Assembly (NCBI GenBank): GCA_003456765.1
Contig: DMOT01000266.1
Span: 1-10,310, forward strand
Source of the DNA: Bacillota bacterium
GTDB lineage: Bacteria > Bacillota > DTU025
Direction of reading: 5' to 3'
DNA length: 10,310 bases
Part shown: in pieces, positions 1 to 7,153 of the stretch
Layout of the letters: each line of letters starts with the position of its first letter
Position numbering within the stretch: position 1 is the stretch's first letter
Notes under the pieces: model-generated
Seen by the model: only the letters and a program-made list of their open reading frames with translations
The model's database searches: none
What the model was told of the DNA's origin: nothing
Made by a program: the position numbers and the translations under genes

Positions 1-351
1 CCCACCTACCCCCCCCCCCCCCTTCTGGCCGGTGGTGCCACCCCCACGCCCCAAACCCTCCAAACCGCGGCGGCCTCTTGGTTATCCCCCAAAACCTCGC
101 AAACCCACAGCGACGGTTGTGGGAGGAAGTGCGACTGCAAAAACAACCCGTGCCCCCGCCATATAGGGGAAGAGCGGCTTCTTCTCGATGGGTTTTCTTG
201 CCAGGGAATCCACCGCCCCATAATTCTCGGAGATGATTCGCCCTCCCGCCATTACTCTGGCCCGACACGCGCCCCTTGCCCCCTCTCGAAGCTTGCACCT
301 GCGGGGGCAGAGCTCGCATATGCCCAGGGAGTCTTCTATTCTGACGTGCAT
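1..351 (-). CDS. amrS: AmmeMemoRadiSam radical SAM protein, N-terminal part, frame broken at left edge
   Basis: This is the beginning of the radical SAM member of the AmmeMemoRadiSam set, a conserved family of unknown function. The first ~60 residues match the family: a CELCPRRC Cys motif near residues 12-19, then GARGACRAR and the hallmark PIEKKPLF. The expected next element is the 4Fe-4S motif CNxRCxFCQNWEI. In the initial frame this is lost and a stop appears at 82-84. In the frame shifted by one base, positions 124 to ~80 read SHNRRCGFARFWGIT, clearly the same motif with substitutions at two of its three Cys. A one-base loss near 122-129 plus errors explains this, and the adjacent 14-base C run (9-22) points to poor sequence. 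The ATG at 351-349 lies 7 bases after the amrA stop, so the genes are probably co-transcribed; no good ribosome site is visible. A genuine pseudogene is the alternative. Confidence 0.75.
9..22. repeat. 14-base C homopolymer at contig edge
   Basis: An uninterrupted run of 14 C sits inside what should be amrS coding sequence. Together with the frame break just to its right, it most likely marks low-quality assembly sequence rather than a biological element. Confidence 0.7.
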
Positions 352-358
352 GGCTTCT

Positions 359-1762
359 CTACTCGTATCTGGTCACCTCAAACCTCTCAAGTTCTACAGG
401 AACATCAAGGCCTATGCCTGCCTTGCGCCTGGCAATGGAGATCTGCTCCTCTGCCGTGTCGATCCCTTCCAGATCCGGAAGGAGAAGCCCCACGCGCTCC
501 CCTCTTCGTACTATGACGCCGTATCTTTTGGGGTCAAGTTCCTCCGGGCCCGAGATCGGTTCTGCAGGCGAAAGGACATCGACTGAGTATACAATATCGC
601 CCAGTTCGTGAGGGGCCACAGGATCAAAACGGGGATCGTGCACAGCTGCAGATATGGCATTGGCTATGACCTCTTCTGCAATACTGCGCCGAACAGGCTC
701 TGTAGTTCCTATGCATCCGCGCAGCTGGCCTCCTCGGTGCAGCGAGCAAAACACACCGGCCCTCCCTTGCATGGCTCCAGGAAGCGGCTCCGGAGGATCC
801 ACCACTTTGCCCGTACTTACATAAGCCTCTACGGCTCTCCTTGCCAACGCCACGAAGGCCGACTCCGCACTCCTCAGCCTCGACCTTCGTTCCTCTACAC
901 CCGCCATGAGCGTCTGGAAACGATTTGCTTCTTGAGATCGACCCACTGGCCTCAGCACGGCAACTGCATACCCAACGCCGAATGGGCCCTCATAGGACAG
1001 GACCTCTGAGTCCACTGAAATGCCCTCTAAGGCGCCCAGCATCATCACGATGGGGTTCAGCCCGCACATCCCAGCCGCCTCGATCAGCCCGTGGTCGAGC
1101 CGGGCCAAGACGGCTACGTCCATTCGCTTCAGAGCATCAACGATTGCTTCGTCAAACACCTTGCCTTCAGGCGCATACCCTGCAGGCGCATCTGGGGTGA
1201 GCCGGTGCGACAGGTCGCCGCTTGCGATCACGGCGACACGATCCTTCGACTTGCCTATGGCAGACGCCATGCACATGCCGAACATGTACAGCTCTTTCAG
1301 GGTACCCACACCCATAGATACTGGAACGAGTCGCAATGGATGGCCTCCCTCGGCGATGAAGTAGACGGGAACAAAAGTCCCGTGGTCAAGCCCGGGAGGC
1401 ACTCGATGGCGTCTTGCCAGCGATGGTTCGAGTATTGCCGTAGAGACCCCCATTTCCTCCGCTTCACGGTCTATAGCATGTGCCAGCTCGATGTTGTTGT
1501 CGAACTCAAGCTCAACATCGACCCCGAACTGCGCCAAACTGCCTTGGAGATGTGGATGGCCGTTGATGGCGATTACATCTGCAAACACGGGGGCGTGAGG
1601 GGAAATCACAATCACCGTGTCGGGCTCCGCCTCAGCAACCTCTATGGCTAGTTTGCGCATTGCGTCGATCGTCTTATGAGCCTTCGCGGCCTCGAGCCCT
1701 CCCACACCCGGCACGATTATCGGCGGATGCGGAGCAACGGCAGCCAAGACTAGTTCACCCAT
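359..1762 (-). CDS. amrA: AmmeMemoRadiSam protein A: LigB-like dioxygenase domain fused to AMMECR1
   Basis: A 467-residue two-domain protein. Residues 1-~272 resemble the class III extradiol dioxygenase (LigB)/Memo fold: APHPP (His12), SPHAP (His56), DHGTFVP (His127) and SGDLSH (Asp183, His186) are candidate metal or active-site residues. Residues ~295-467 are an AMMECR1 domain with the invariant LRGCIG motif at 347-352. The biochemical role of both domains in bacteria is unknown to me. The ATG at 1762-1760 was chosen because a GGAGG (1777-1773) lies 10 bases upstream and the MGELVLAAVAPHPP start fits the family; an earlier in-frame start at 1792 would add ten Arg/Gly-rich residues. The first 13 bases overlap the end of murA, indicating coupled translation, and the radical SAM partner follows 7 bases after the stop. 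The family assignment is firm; the reaction is unassigned. Confidence 0.9.
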   Translation of the reverse strand: MGELVLAAVAPHPPIIVPGVGGLEAAKAHKTIDAMRKLAIEVAEAEPDTVIVISPHAPVFADVIAINGHPHLQGSLAQFGVDVELEFDNNIELAHAIDREAEEMGVSTAILEPSLARRHRVPPGLDHGTFVPVYFIAEGGHPLRLVPVSMGVGTLKELYMFGMCMASAIGKSKDRVAVIASGDLSHRLTPDAPAGYAPEGKVFDEAIVDALKRMDVAVLARLDHGLIEAAGMCGLNPIVMMLGALEGISVDSEVLSYEGPFGVGYAVAVLRPVGRSQEANRFQTLMAGVEERRSRLRSAESAFVALARRAVEAYVSTGKVVDPPEPLPGAMQGRAGVFCSLHRGGQLRGCIGTTEPVRRSIAEEVIANAISAAVHDPRFDPVAPHELGDIVYSVDVLSPAEPISGPEELDPKRYGVIVRRGERVGLLLPDLEGIDTAEEQISIARRKAGIGLDVPVELERFEVTRYE

Positions 1763-3048
1763 GTTCCGTTCTCCTCCCCTGCCGCGGCGCACTTTGTAGA
1801 ATCTCTCCTCTTTATGGAGGCTTCTATGGAGTTTAGCTTCGAGCAGATGTCGTCGTACCCGCGGTCAATATGCTCTACCCCTGATATCACTGTTTCGCCT
1901 TCAGCCACTAGGCCTGCAAGGATCAGAGCTGCCCCTGTCCTCAAGTCGTTCGCCTGCACCCTGGTGCTGGTCAGGCCAGGCACTCCCTCCACTATGATGC
2001 TCCTGCCCTCGAGGCGGATATTGGCACCCATTCTCTTGAGCTCGTCCACATGAAGAAAACGGTTTTCAAAGACTGACTCTGTAATCACGCTTACACCTGC
2101 AGCGATTGATAGTACTGCCGACAGCTGGGGCTGCATGTCAGTGGGAAATCCGGGGTAAGGAAGGGTCTTTGTGTCGCATGGCTGTATCGGGCGATCCATA
2201 GTCGCCTCTACGTAGTCGTCGCCAACTGTTATGGAGGCTCCCATCTCGCTGAATTTGGACAGCACAGACTCAAGGTGCGTAGGGATCACATTCGTAACTC
2301 TCACTCGCCCATGAGTGATTATCCCCGCTGCAAGCAGGGTTGCAGCTTCTATCCGATCCGGAATGAGCGAGTAGGCCGTGGCAGTTAGCGAATCCACTCC
2401 ATCGACCCGAATCACGTCAGTCCCGGCCCCCCGTATGTTGGCGCCCATAAGGGTAAGAAAATTGGCCAGATCCACGACCTCCGGCTCTTTCGCCACGTTT
2501 TCGATAATGCTTGTCCCATCTGCAAGGCAAGCAGCCATCATGATATTTTCTGTGGCCCCGACACTCGGAAAGTCAAGATAGATTCTGGCACCCTCCAAAC
2601 GGGGGGCGCGAGCTACGATGTACCCATGTTCCACTTGGACATCGGCCCCCAGGGCACGCAAGCCCTTGACATGAAGATCCATCGGCCTCGACCCAATATT
2701 GTCGCCGCCTGGCAGTGGAATACTTGCCCTTCCCTTTCTGGCAAGAAGGGGGCCCAACAAGAGGCTTGAAGCTCTCAGCTTCTTGGAGAGTTCATACGGG
2801 GCTTCGTGATGAATAAAGCGGTGCGTTCGAATTCGCATCGCTTGAGGGCCCACTGGCCTAATGCTGACTCCCATCTCTTGAAGTATGGACGACATCACAG
2901 ACACATCTCTGATGCCAGGCATATTCTCGATAATGGTATCGCCCTCAACCAGCATCGAACCTGCCATTATCGCAAGGGCCGCGTTCTTGCTTCCGCTAGC
3001 TGGAACCGACCCTACAAGCCGCCTGCCGCCTGCTACAATAAGCTCCAC
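1750..3048 (-). CDS. murA: UDP-N-acetylglucosamine 1-carboxyvinyltransferase with Asp in place of catalytic Cys
   Basis: MurA transfers enolpyruvate from PEP to UDP-GlcNAc in the cytosol, the first committed step of peptidoglycan synthesis. The 432-residue frame covers the whole EPSP-synthase-like fold. Counting from the GTG start, the key residues fall almost exactly at E. coli positions: Lys21/Asn22 (SGSKNAAL), Arg92, Arg121, Asp304 (GFPTDMQPQ) and Arg396 (HIDRGY). The fosfomycin-target Cys115 is replaced by Asp116 (codon GAC at 2703-2701) in LPGGDNIGSRP. Family knowledge is that Cys-to-Asp enzymes stay active and resist fosfomycin, as in mycobacteria and chlamydiae. The C-terminus has a ~15-residue tail beyond the usual end. 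The GTG at 3048 is preferred over the ATG at 3075: GGAGG at 3061-3057 is 8 bases upstream and MELIVAGGRR fits the family start. It overlaps amrA by 13 bases. Confidence 0.95.
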   Translation of the reverse strand: MELIVAGGRRLVGSVPASGSKNAALAIMAGSMLVEGDTIIENMPGIRDVSVMSSILQEMGVSIRPVGPQAMRIRTHRFIHHEAPYELSKKLRASSLLLGPLLARKGRASIPLPGGDNIGSRPMDLHVKGLRALGADVQVEHGYIVARAPRLEGARIYLDFPSVGATENIMMAACLADGTSIIENVAKEPEVVDLANFLTLMGANIRGAGTDVIRVDGVDSLTATAYSLIPDRIEAATLLAAGIITHGRVRVTNVIPTHLESVLSKFSEMGASITVGDDYVEATMDRPIQPCDTKTLPYPGFPTDMQPQLSAVLSIAAGVSVITESVFENRFLHVDELKRMGANIRLEGRSIIVEGVPGLTSTRVQANDLRTGAALILAGLVAEGETVISGVEHIDRGYDDICSKLNSIEASIKRRDSTKCAAAGEENGTWVN

Positions 3049-3110
3049 GGCTCTGACCTCCAGGGCACGTTGCATTCTCTAGTCCGCGCCTGAGAATAGT
3101 TATTCTTCAT
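3033..3110 (-). CDS. Possible 25-residue leader peptide overlapping the murA start
   Basis: An ATG at 3110-3108 has a good ribosome site just upstream (AGAGGAG about 4-5 bases before it) and opens a 25-codon frame, beginning MKNNYSQART and ending in TAG at 3035-3033, inside murA. It is out of frame with murA and overlaps its GTG start by 16 bases, so ribosomes finishing it could re-initiate at murA. I recognise no homology, and there is no run of one amino acid suggesting attenuation. It may be chance; what supports it is the strong ribosome site and the position. Confidence 0.25.
   Translation of the reverse strand: MKNNYSQARTRECNVPWRSEPWSLL
3057..3061 (-). promoter_or_regulatory. Ribosome binding site that sets the murA GTG start
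   Basis: The minus strand reads GGAGG 8 bases before the GTG at 3048. The ATG at 3075 has no comparable site, so this motif decides the start. Confidence 0.7.
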
Positions 3111-3148
3111 CTCGCTCCTCTTATCCTTTTGCGCCAAATTCGTCCTTG

Positions 3149-4405
3149 CTAGCCTCTAACATGCACAATTGACAGGTTTCTCTCCAGTGGACCCTCTATC
3201 TGCATATGGCCTGAGATGGTCTCGAGAGGCTTTCCTTCTACCAGGAGCTCAACCCTTTTCACGTACGCAAACTCGGTCAGCGCATTGACAATGGAGTAGA
3301 CTGTCATCTCCTCTGAGCGACTGCCGCCCCAGTGGTTAACGACAAGCTCAGCACTGAAATCGGCACTCGCCGTATCACCCTGCAGTCTCACCGAACGCAA
3401 TATGGTGCCCCGTGGAATCGTCGATTGGAGTATGCTGTCTTTGCCGGGCCCTGCTATCGTAGCATGCAGGACCGCAGCGAGCGCCTCCGTCCTATCCATG
3501 GCTGTCAGCCCCGGTATCTCTCTGACTTCCGGCATCAAGGAATCGTCGAAGTTCGTAGGACCGCCAAAATAGAGGGTTGTCGAGTCGGGAGTGAGCGGAG
3601 ACGCGAGAGCACCTGCCTTTGTGACTATCCCCCAGGTATTGCCCGGATCATCATCGAGCATATGGGCAGCACCATCGCTTTTCGGACTATCCGCGAAATA
3701 CGCAACGATTCCGTGGAAAATGGCCTCCGCGACCCTTTCACGATAGGCGGCATCCGCTAGAAGCCTCTCCTCGCGCGGATTGGACAGGAACCCGACCTCC
3801 ACAAGGGCAGCGGGCGCATTCACCCTCTTGAGCAGGTAGATATCGGCAGGGCGAGCCTTGCGTGTGTTGGGTCCAAGGCGGCTTACCAACTCAGTCTGTA
3901 TGTGCACAGCCAGTCGCCTGCCCTCTGCTGACTGAGGATTGTAAAAAACCTGCGCACCAGACCACTGTGGCTCAGGAAAGCTGTTGGCATGTACCGTGAC
4001 AAAGATATCTGGAGACTTGCTATTCACAAGACTAGCCCGCCGCTCCAACTCCGTACGCTTTCTGGATCCAGTGATATCCTCGCCATCCTCAATCAAGTCG
4101 TGGTCTGACTCCCGGGTCATCACAGTGTATACTGCCGCACGCCCCAGCAATTGCCTCAGCTCCAAAGCAATGTGGAGGTTTATGTCCTTCTCTATGACTC
4201 CGCTCTTGCCTCGAGCGCCGGAATCCGGGCCTCCATGTCCGGCATCTATGGCTACCGTCCGGCCGGAAACAACATCCCTTATTGGCGCCACTGTCGTAAC
4301 GACTGCGATCTCAAGCGCATAGATCACTACGCCAAGCAATAGAATGATGCCAATTATGACAGCTGTGCGCACCGGCATTACTATGAAGACGACAGGTCTT
4401 CTCAC
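3149..4405 (-). CDS. cwlD: CwlD-like N-acetylmuramoyl-L-alanine amidase fused to a GerMN domain
   Basis: A 418-residue membrane-anchored protein. One transmembrane segment lies at residues ~12-38. An Amidase_3 domain follows at ~48-238 with the zinc ligands His58 (DAGHGGPDSGA), Glu72 (GVIEKDIN) and His139 (VTVHANS) and the catalytic Glu203 (VEVGFLSN), closest by eye to the CwlD type. CwlD strips the peptide from muramic acid so that muramic-delta-lactam can form in spore cortex, the bond pattern SleB-type enzymes recognise. Residues ~277-405 resemble a GerMN domain (TTLYFGG start, SEEMTVYSIVNALTEF, final beta strand), found in the spore protein GerM. In Bacillus subtilis CwlD and GerM are separate, so this is a fusion. 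The start is GTG at 4405, with GGAGG (4418-4414) 8 bases upstream. The amidase call is firm; the narrower CwlD name and cortex role are inferred from sequence type and neighbours. Confidence 0.88.
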   Translation of the reverse strand: MRRPVVFIVMPVRTAVIIGIILLLGVVIYALEIAVVTTVAPIRDVVSGRTVAIDAGHGGPDSGARGKSGVIEKDINLHIALELRQLLGRAAVYTVMTRESDHDLIEDGEDITGSRKRTELERRASLVNSKSPDIFVTVHANSFPEPQWSGAQVFYNPQSAEGRRLAVHIQTELVSRLGPNTRKARPADIYLLKRVNAPAALVEVGFLSNPREERLLADAAYRERVAEAIFHGIVAYFADSPKSDGAAHMLDDDPGNTWGIVTKAGALASPLTPDSTTLYFGGPTNFDDSLMPEVREIPGLTAMDRTEALAAVLHATIAGPGKDSILQSTIPRGTILRSVRLQGDTASADFSAELVVNHWGGSRSEEMTVYSIVNALTEFAYVKRVELLVEGKPLETISGHMQIEGPLERNLSIVHVRG

Positions 4406-4503
4406 TTGTCAGGCCTCCGGGCGACCAGGCTCGTGCCTCCTGCGGCCTCAGCCCCCTCAACAGAATATGCGGGAAGCACTCCCGCAATAACCTGCAAGTC
4501 CAA
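4402..4503 (-). CDS. Possible small ORF ending in a 4-base overlap with the cwlD start
   Basis: A short open frame between TGA codons (4527 and 4404-4402) could start at TTG 4503 or TTG 4497 and encode about 31-33 residues rich in Ala/Gly (VIAGVLPAYSVEGAEAAGG), ending RRPDK. Its stop overlaps the cwlD start as GTGA, the arrangement typical of coupled genes. No convincing ribosome site precedes it and I recognise no relative. A hairpin lies within it, so the stretch may instead be non-coding. Confidence 0.2.
   Translation of the reverse strand: MDLQVIAGVLPAYSVEGAEAAGGTSLVARRPDK
4468..4486 (-). terminator. Hairpin between the methyltransferase and cwlD genes
   Basis: A perfect 7-bp stem TGCGGGA/TCCCGCA with a 5-base loop. 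On the minus strand it is followed by TATTCTGTTG, which is only moderately T-rich, so it may be a weak terminator for the sleB-ypeB-methyltransferase unit or simply an RNA processing structure. Confidence 0.35.
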
Positions 4504-4559
4504 TTGCCCCGGCGTGTAGCCTGCTCATACCGGTTCCCAGAGCCTTCGCCACTACATGG

Positions 4560-5162
4560 TCACTCTCGATGCGCCCTGATTACCCTGTAGCCGCCCCCTA
4601 TCTCCGGCTCATCAGCATTGCCGTAAGTTTCGGCAATAAACTTTTTGAGAGAAGCAGCCCCCTGCTTAGTGCGGACTACTGCATAGAAACTCCCGCCCGG
4701 TTCAAGGTGGTCACGGGCTTCCTCAATTAACTGGTGAAGAACTGCCTTGCCGGCACGGATCGGCGGATTCGTCGCTATCACATGAAACGCCCGTCCCCGC
4801 ACAGGATCAAAGCCATCGCCTGAAAGGACAGTAATGCGCTCAACCCCGTTTCTACGCGCGTTTGCCCTGGCAAGTTCACAGGCACGTTCGTTGATGTCGG
4901 TCATCACTATCTCGCATTCCGGGAATAGCGTTGCAATTGAGATCCCCACAACTCCGTACCCACATCCCAGATCCAAAACGGATTGTCCTGGATCAACCCG
5001 AATAGCTCGTATAAGCTGGTCTGAGCCTCGATCCACACGGGTCTTGGAGAAAACCCCGGCATCTGTCTCAAAACTCAGCTCTCGTCCTCCACGAGGGGTG
5101 TAGTATATGATTCTACGCTCATGAGCTGACGTGGGTGAGGTTGTGAAGTAGTGCTCAGACAA
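4560..5162 (-). CDS. Class I SAM-dependent methyltransferase, YbxB/RsmC-like small-domain family
   Basis: A 200-residue protein matching the Bacillus YbxB family in length and layout. N-terminal SEHYF, then DAGVFSK (34-40), the SAM-binding motif VLDLGCGYG (62-70), an acidic MTDIN after the second strand, and the catalytic NPPIRAG (132-138) typical of the MTS/RsmC group that methylate the amino group of guanine in rRNA. The exact substrate is not known from sequence. TTG at 5162 was chosen because CGGGAGG (5177-5171) is 8 bases upstream and MSEHYF coincides with the family start; a GTG at 5228 would add 22 residues with no family match. It follows ypeB by 112 bases containing a hairpin, so it may be a separate transcript or a read-through member. 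It has no visible link to spore function. Confidence 0.88.
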   Translation of the reverse strand: MSEHYFTTSPTSAHERRIIYYTPRGGRELSFETDAGVFSKTRVDRGSDQLIRAIRVDPGQSVLDLGCGYGVVGISIATLFPECEIVMTDINERACELARANARRNGVERITVLSGDGFDPVRGRAFHVIATNPPIRAGKAVLHQLIEEARDHLEPGGSFYAVVRTKQGAASLKKFIAETYGNADEPEIGGGYRVIRAHRE

Positions 5163-5189
5163 TGCATGCACCTCCCGACTGCAGGCCGT

Positions 5190-5210
5190 CTTAGGCCATG
5201 CGGTCCTAAG
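5190..5210 (-). other. Bulged hairpin just upstream of the methyltransferase gene
   Basis: The stem CTTAGG/CCTAAG continues as CC/GG past one bulged base and closes on a 4-base loop. It lies 12 bases before the ribosome site. There is no T run after it, so a translation-control or transcript-end structure fits better than a classical terminator. Confidence 0.35.
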
Positions 5211-5274
5211 TGATTCCACAAACCTCACCCATCCTCCTCTCAGTGAACCTATGGAATGAGCCTGCGGGCTCTTC

Positions 5275-6687
5275 CTACATCGTCAAGCTCCCCTCTGATG
5301 TGGTGATCAGCTGCAGTATCTTCTCTTCGGTTCCGGTTTCAGCATTGACATAGACAAAAAACTGTTCTCCATAAGAAGTGCCCCTGAACTCCCAACAGTA
5401 CGCTTCAGGCGTGTCCACTGTTTCCACTGGAATCACAGCAAGACGGGCCGGATCAGTGACTGTAAGCGCCGGACTGAGAAGCTCGCGTGCCTCATCCGCC
5501 TCAATTGCAGGCTTGGGAAGTTTGCGCACGGTATGGGACGTCAGATAAGCCAGCGCGTCGTATGAGAGTATTGATCCATCATCCAGAGCAACCTTCACTT
5601 TTAGCTGGTCTGGATAGATGAGCACTCCGTCTTGCATATATACGAAGGGAACAATCGAAACATCTGCAACCTCAGATGCAAAGGTGGGAGTCATGTTTGC
5701 CATTCCTACTTCGTTCAGAAACGCGCTGGCACGTTTTACAGACTCCGCCAGGTCTATGGTCTTGTCGCCAATGTCGCGGGCCACGTTCATCAACACCACG
5801 TGCCCGCCCTTCTTAGTCACATCAACTACTGCATCAGGCTTTTCACTTCTCTTCGGGGCATCAAGACGGATCCTGTAGATATCAATATCGCCCTTTGCCT
5901 TTATGTCCTCCTCCACTGTTACGGAATAGGACGAAGCGTCAAATGGGACGAATTTGAGGGCTACCTCTTTGGCCTGATCGGCGCTGATCTCGGCGCCAGT
6001 GATTCCTCTGGGTTTGATCTGTTCTATGTGGTCCGAGAAAGGTCCATCATATATCAGGGTCGGGAAGGTTTGAACCTGTTCATCGACTTTCGTGAAACCG
6101 TCCTTAACCACATCTGGAGTCGTGCTACTACCCGATCTCGGCTTCACTTCAGATTTGGCCTGCTCTGCTACTTTCACCCAGCTTATCTTGCCTGACGAGG
6201 CTTGTGTTTCCATCTCGGCCAGCCCTCGCGCAAGATCTTCCGATTGCTTTTTCAGATCCACAAGCTTGGTCCAGTCACCGTCACTCATCACCTGCTGACT
6301 GGCAACCTTGCGTGCGGTTGTAAAAGCGAAGTCACCTACCTGAGTCAGGAATGCGGATGTCCGCGCCAGAACCGCATGGGTGACAGGAAGGTTGTTCAGG
6401 TTCGCCTGCGCAGCGCTGGCTTCCCGCCACACATCAGAAAGTGCTCCCACACGAAGCCTGGGCGAGCCAGACGCAAGGCTCTTGGATAGCGCTACACGGA
6501 CATTGTCCACATTCCCCAGAAGATCGAAGAATGACCGAAAGTACTGGTTCCCCACTGCTACCTCAAGCCTACGTCGGGCAGACCATTGCGAATAGGCAAA
6601 TACGAGGCTTGCAACTACGATTACCAGGAGGAGGGCTTGCGGCCAATTGCGCATGCGCCCGCGTCCTCCGCTTTCCCCATTCGGCAT
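5275..6687 (-). CDS. ypeB: Germination protein YpeB
   Basis: A 470-residue protein close to the 450 residues of Bacillus YpeB. A membrane segment at ~15-33 (ALLLVIVVASLVFAY) follows a short basic N-terminus. The region to ~190 is probably helical, then comes a conserved YDGPFSDHI (~213-221), and the C-terminal half contains three PepSY-like units (about 229-300, 303-376 and 394-459). YpeB is made in the forespore, sits at the inner spore membrane and is mutually required with the cortex hydrolase SleB for stability and activity. It lies right after the two sleB copies here, as in Bacillus. ATG 6687 is favoured: AAAGGGG (6703-6697) is 9 bases upstream. ATG 6693 is only 3 bases from that site, and TTG 6714 would overlap the upstream gene. 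Confidence 0.93.
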   Translation of the reverse strand: MPNGESGGRGRMRNWPQALLLVIVVASLVFAYSQWSARRRLEVAVGNQYFRSFFDLLGNVDNVRVALSKSLASGSPRLRVGALSDVWREASAAQANLNNLPVTHAVLARTSAFLTQVGDFAFTTARKVASQQVMSDGDWTKLVDLKKQSEDLARGLAEMETQASSGKISWVKVAEQAKSEVKPRSGSSTTPDVVKDGFTKVDEQVQTFPTLIYDGPFSDHIEQIKPRGITGAEISADQAKEVALKFVPFDASSYSVTVEEDIKAKGDIDIYRIRLDAPKRSEKPDAVVDVTKKGGHVVLMNVARDIGDKTIDLAESVKRASAFLNEVGMANMTPTFASEVADVSIVPFVYMQDGVLIYPDQLKVKVALDDGSILSYDALAYLTSHTVRKLPKPAIEADEARELLSPALTVTDPARLAVIPVETVDTPEAYCWEFRGTSYGEQFFVYVNAETGTEEKILQLITTSEGSLTM

Positions 6688-6703
6688 ATGCATTATCCCC
6701 TTT

Positions 6704-7153
6704 CTACCTGGCAAACACGTGTTTGCCTATTCTTGCGGCGATGCTCCTGCTCCATATCCAGCCTGATACGGGTTTGGAAGGGTTCCAGAAGAACAGGCAC
6801 CCATAGGTAGGATCGTAGCCATTCAAAGCGTCCCTCGCTGCAGATATCGCCTGTCTGCTCGGAGAGCGCCTCCATATCAGCCCGTTGGAGACAGATTCAA
6901 ATGCCCCTGGCTGGAACACACATCCAGACACTGAGTTGGGAAATTTCGAGCTCGCCACCCTGTTGAGCATCACTGCTCCAACAGCCACCATTCCTTGATA
7001 TGGCTCGCCTTCCGCCTCCGCTGCAATCAAGCGTGCCAGAAGGTTCACGTTGCCTCCTCGAGTTTGAGCCCGACCAATATGTGCCGCCGTTCCAAGAAGA
7101 ACAGCAACGGCAAGCGTCGCCAGGATGATCGCTCGGCCCGTCCGAGTTCTCAT
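6704..7153 (-). CDS. Second SleB-like cortex hydrolase, catalytic domain only
   Basis: A 149-residue secreted protein: signal peptide 1-~30 (hydrophobic core AIILATLAVAVLL, GRAQ near the cleavage point), then directly a Hydrolase_2 (SleB C-terminal) domain. The presumed catalytic Glu46 is in LIAAEAEGEPY, and the family pattern GAVMLNR, VFQPGAFESVSNG, YDPTYG and FFWNPSKPVSGW is intact. The N-terminal peptidoglycan-binding domain of SleB is absent. Compared by eye, the catalytic domain is about 70% identical to that of the gene just upstream (81 of ~115 positions), so it is a tandem duplicate. The ATG at 7153 has AAGGAGGT with 9 bases of spacing, an excellent ribosome site. It sits 39 bases after sleB and 16 before ypeB. 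Expected role: lytic transglycosylase acting on spore cortex, possibly an accessory form. Confidence 0.9.
   Translation of the reverse strand: MRTRTGRAIILATLAVAVLLGTAAHIGRAQTRGGNVNLLARLIAAEAEGEPYQGMVAVGAVMLNRVASSKFPNSVSGCVFQPGAFESVSNGLIWRRSPSRQAISAARDALNGYDPTYGCLFFWNPSKPVSGWIWSRSIAARIGKHVFAR

Noticed and set aside
1091..1651. Plus-strand open frame of 186 codons
   Set aside because: Antisense to the dioxygenase-like domain of amrA, whose motifs are conserved; the antisense product has no recognisable features.
5258..5271. GAGCC/GGCTC hairpin a few bases after the ypeB stop
   Set aside because: Only 5 bp with no T tract, too weak to call a terminator.
5632..6195. Long plus-strand open frame of 187 codons
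   Set aside because: It lies entirely antisense to ypeB, has no family-like motif and no convincing ribosome site, and ypeB explains the sequence.
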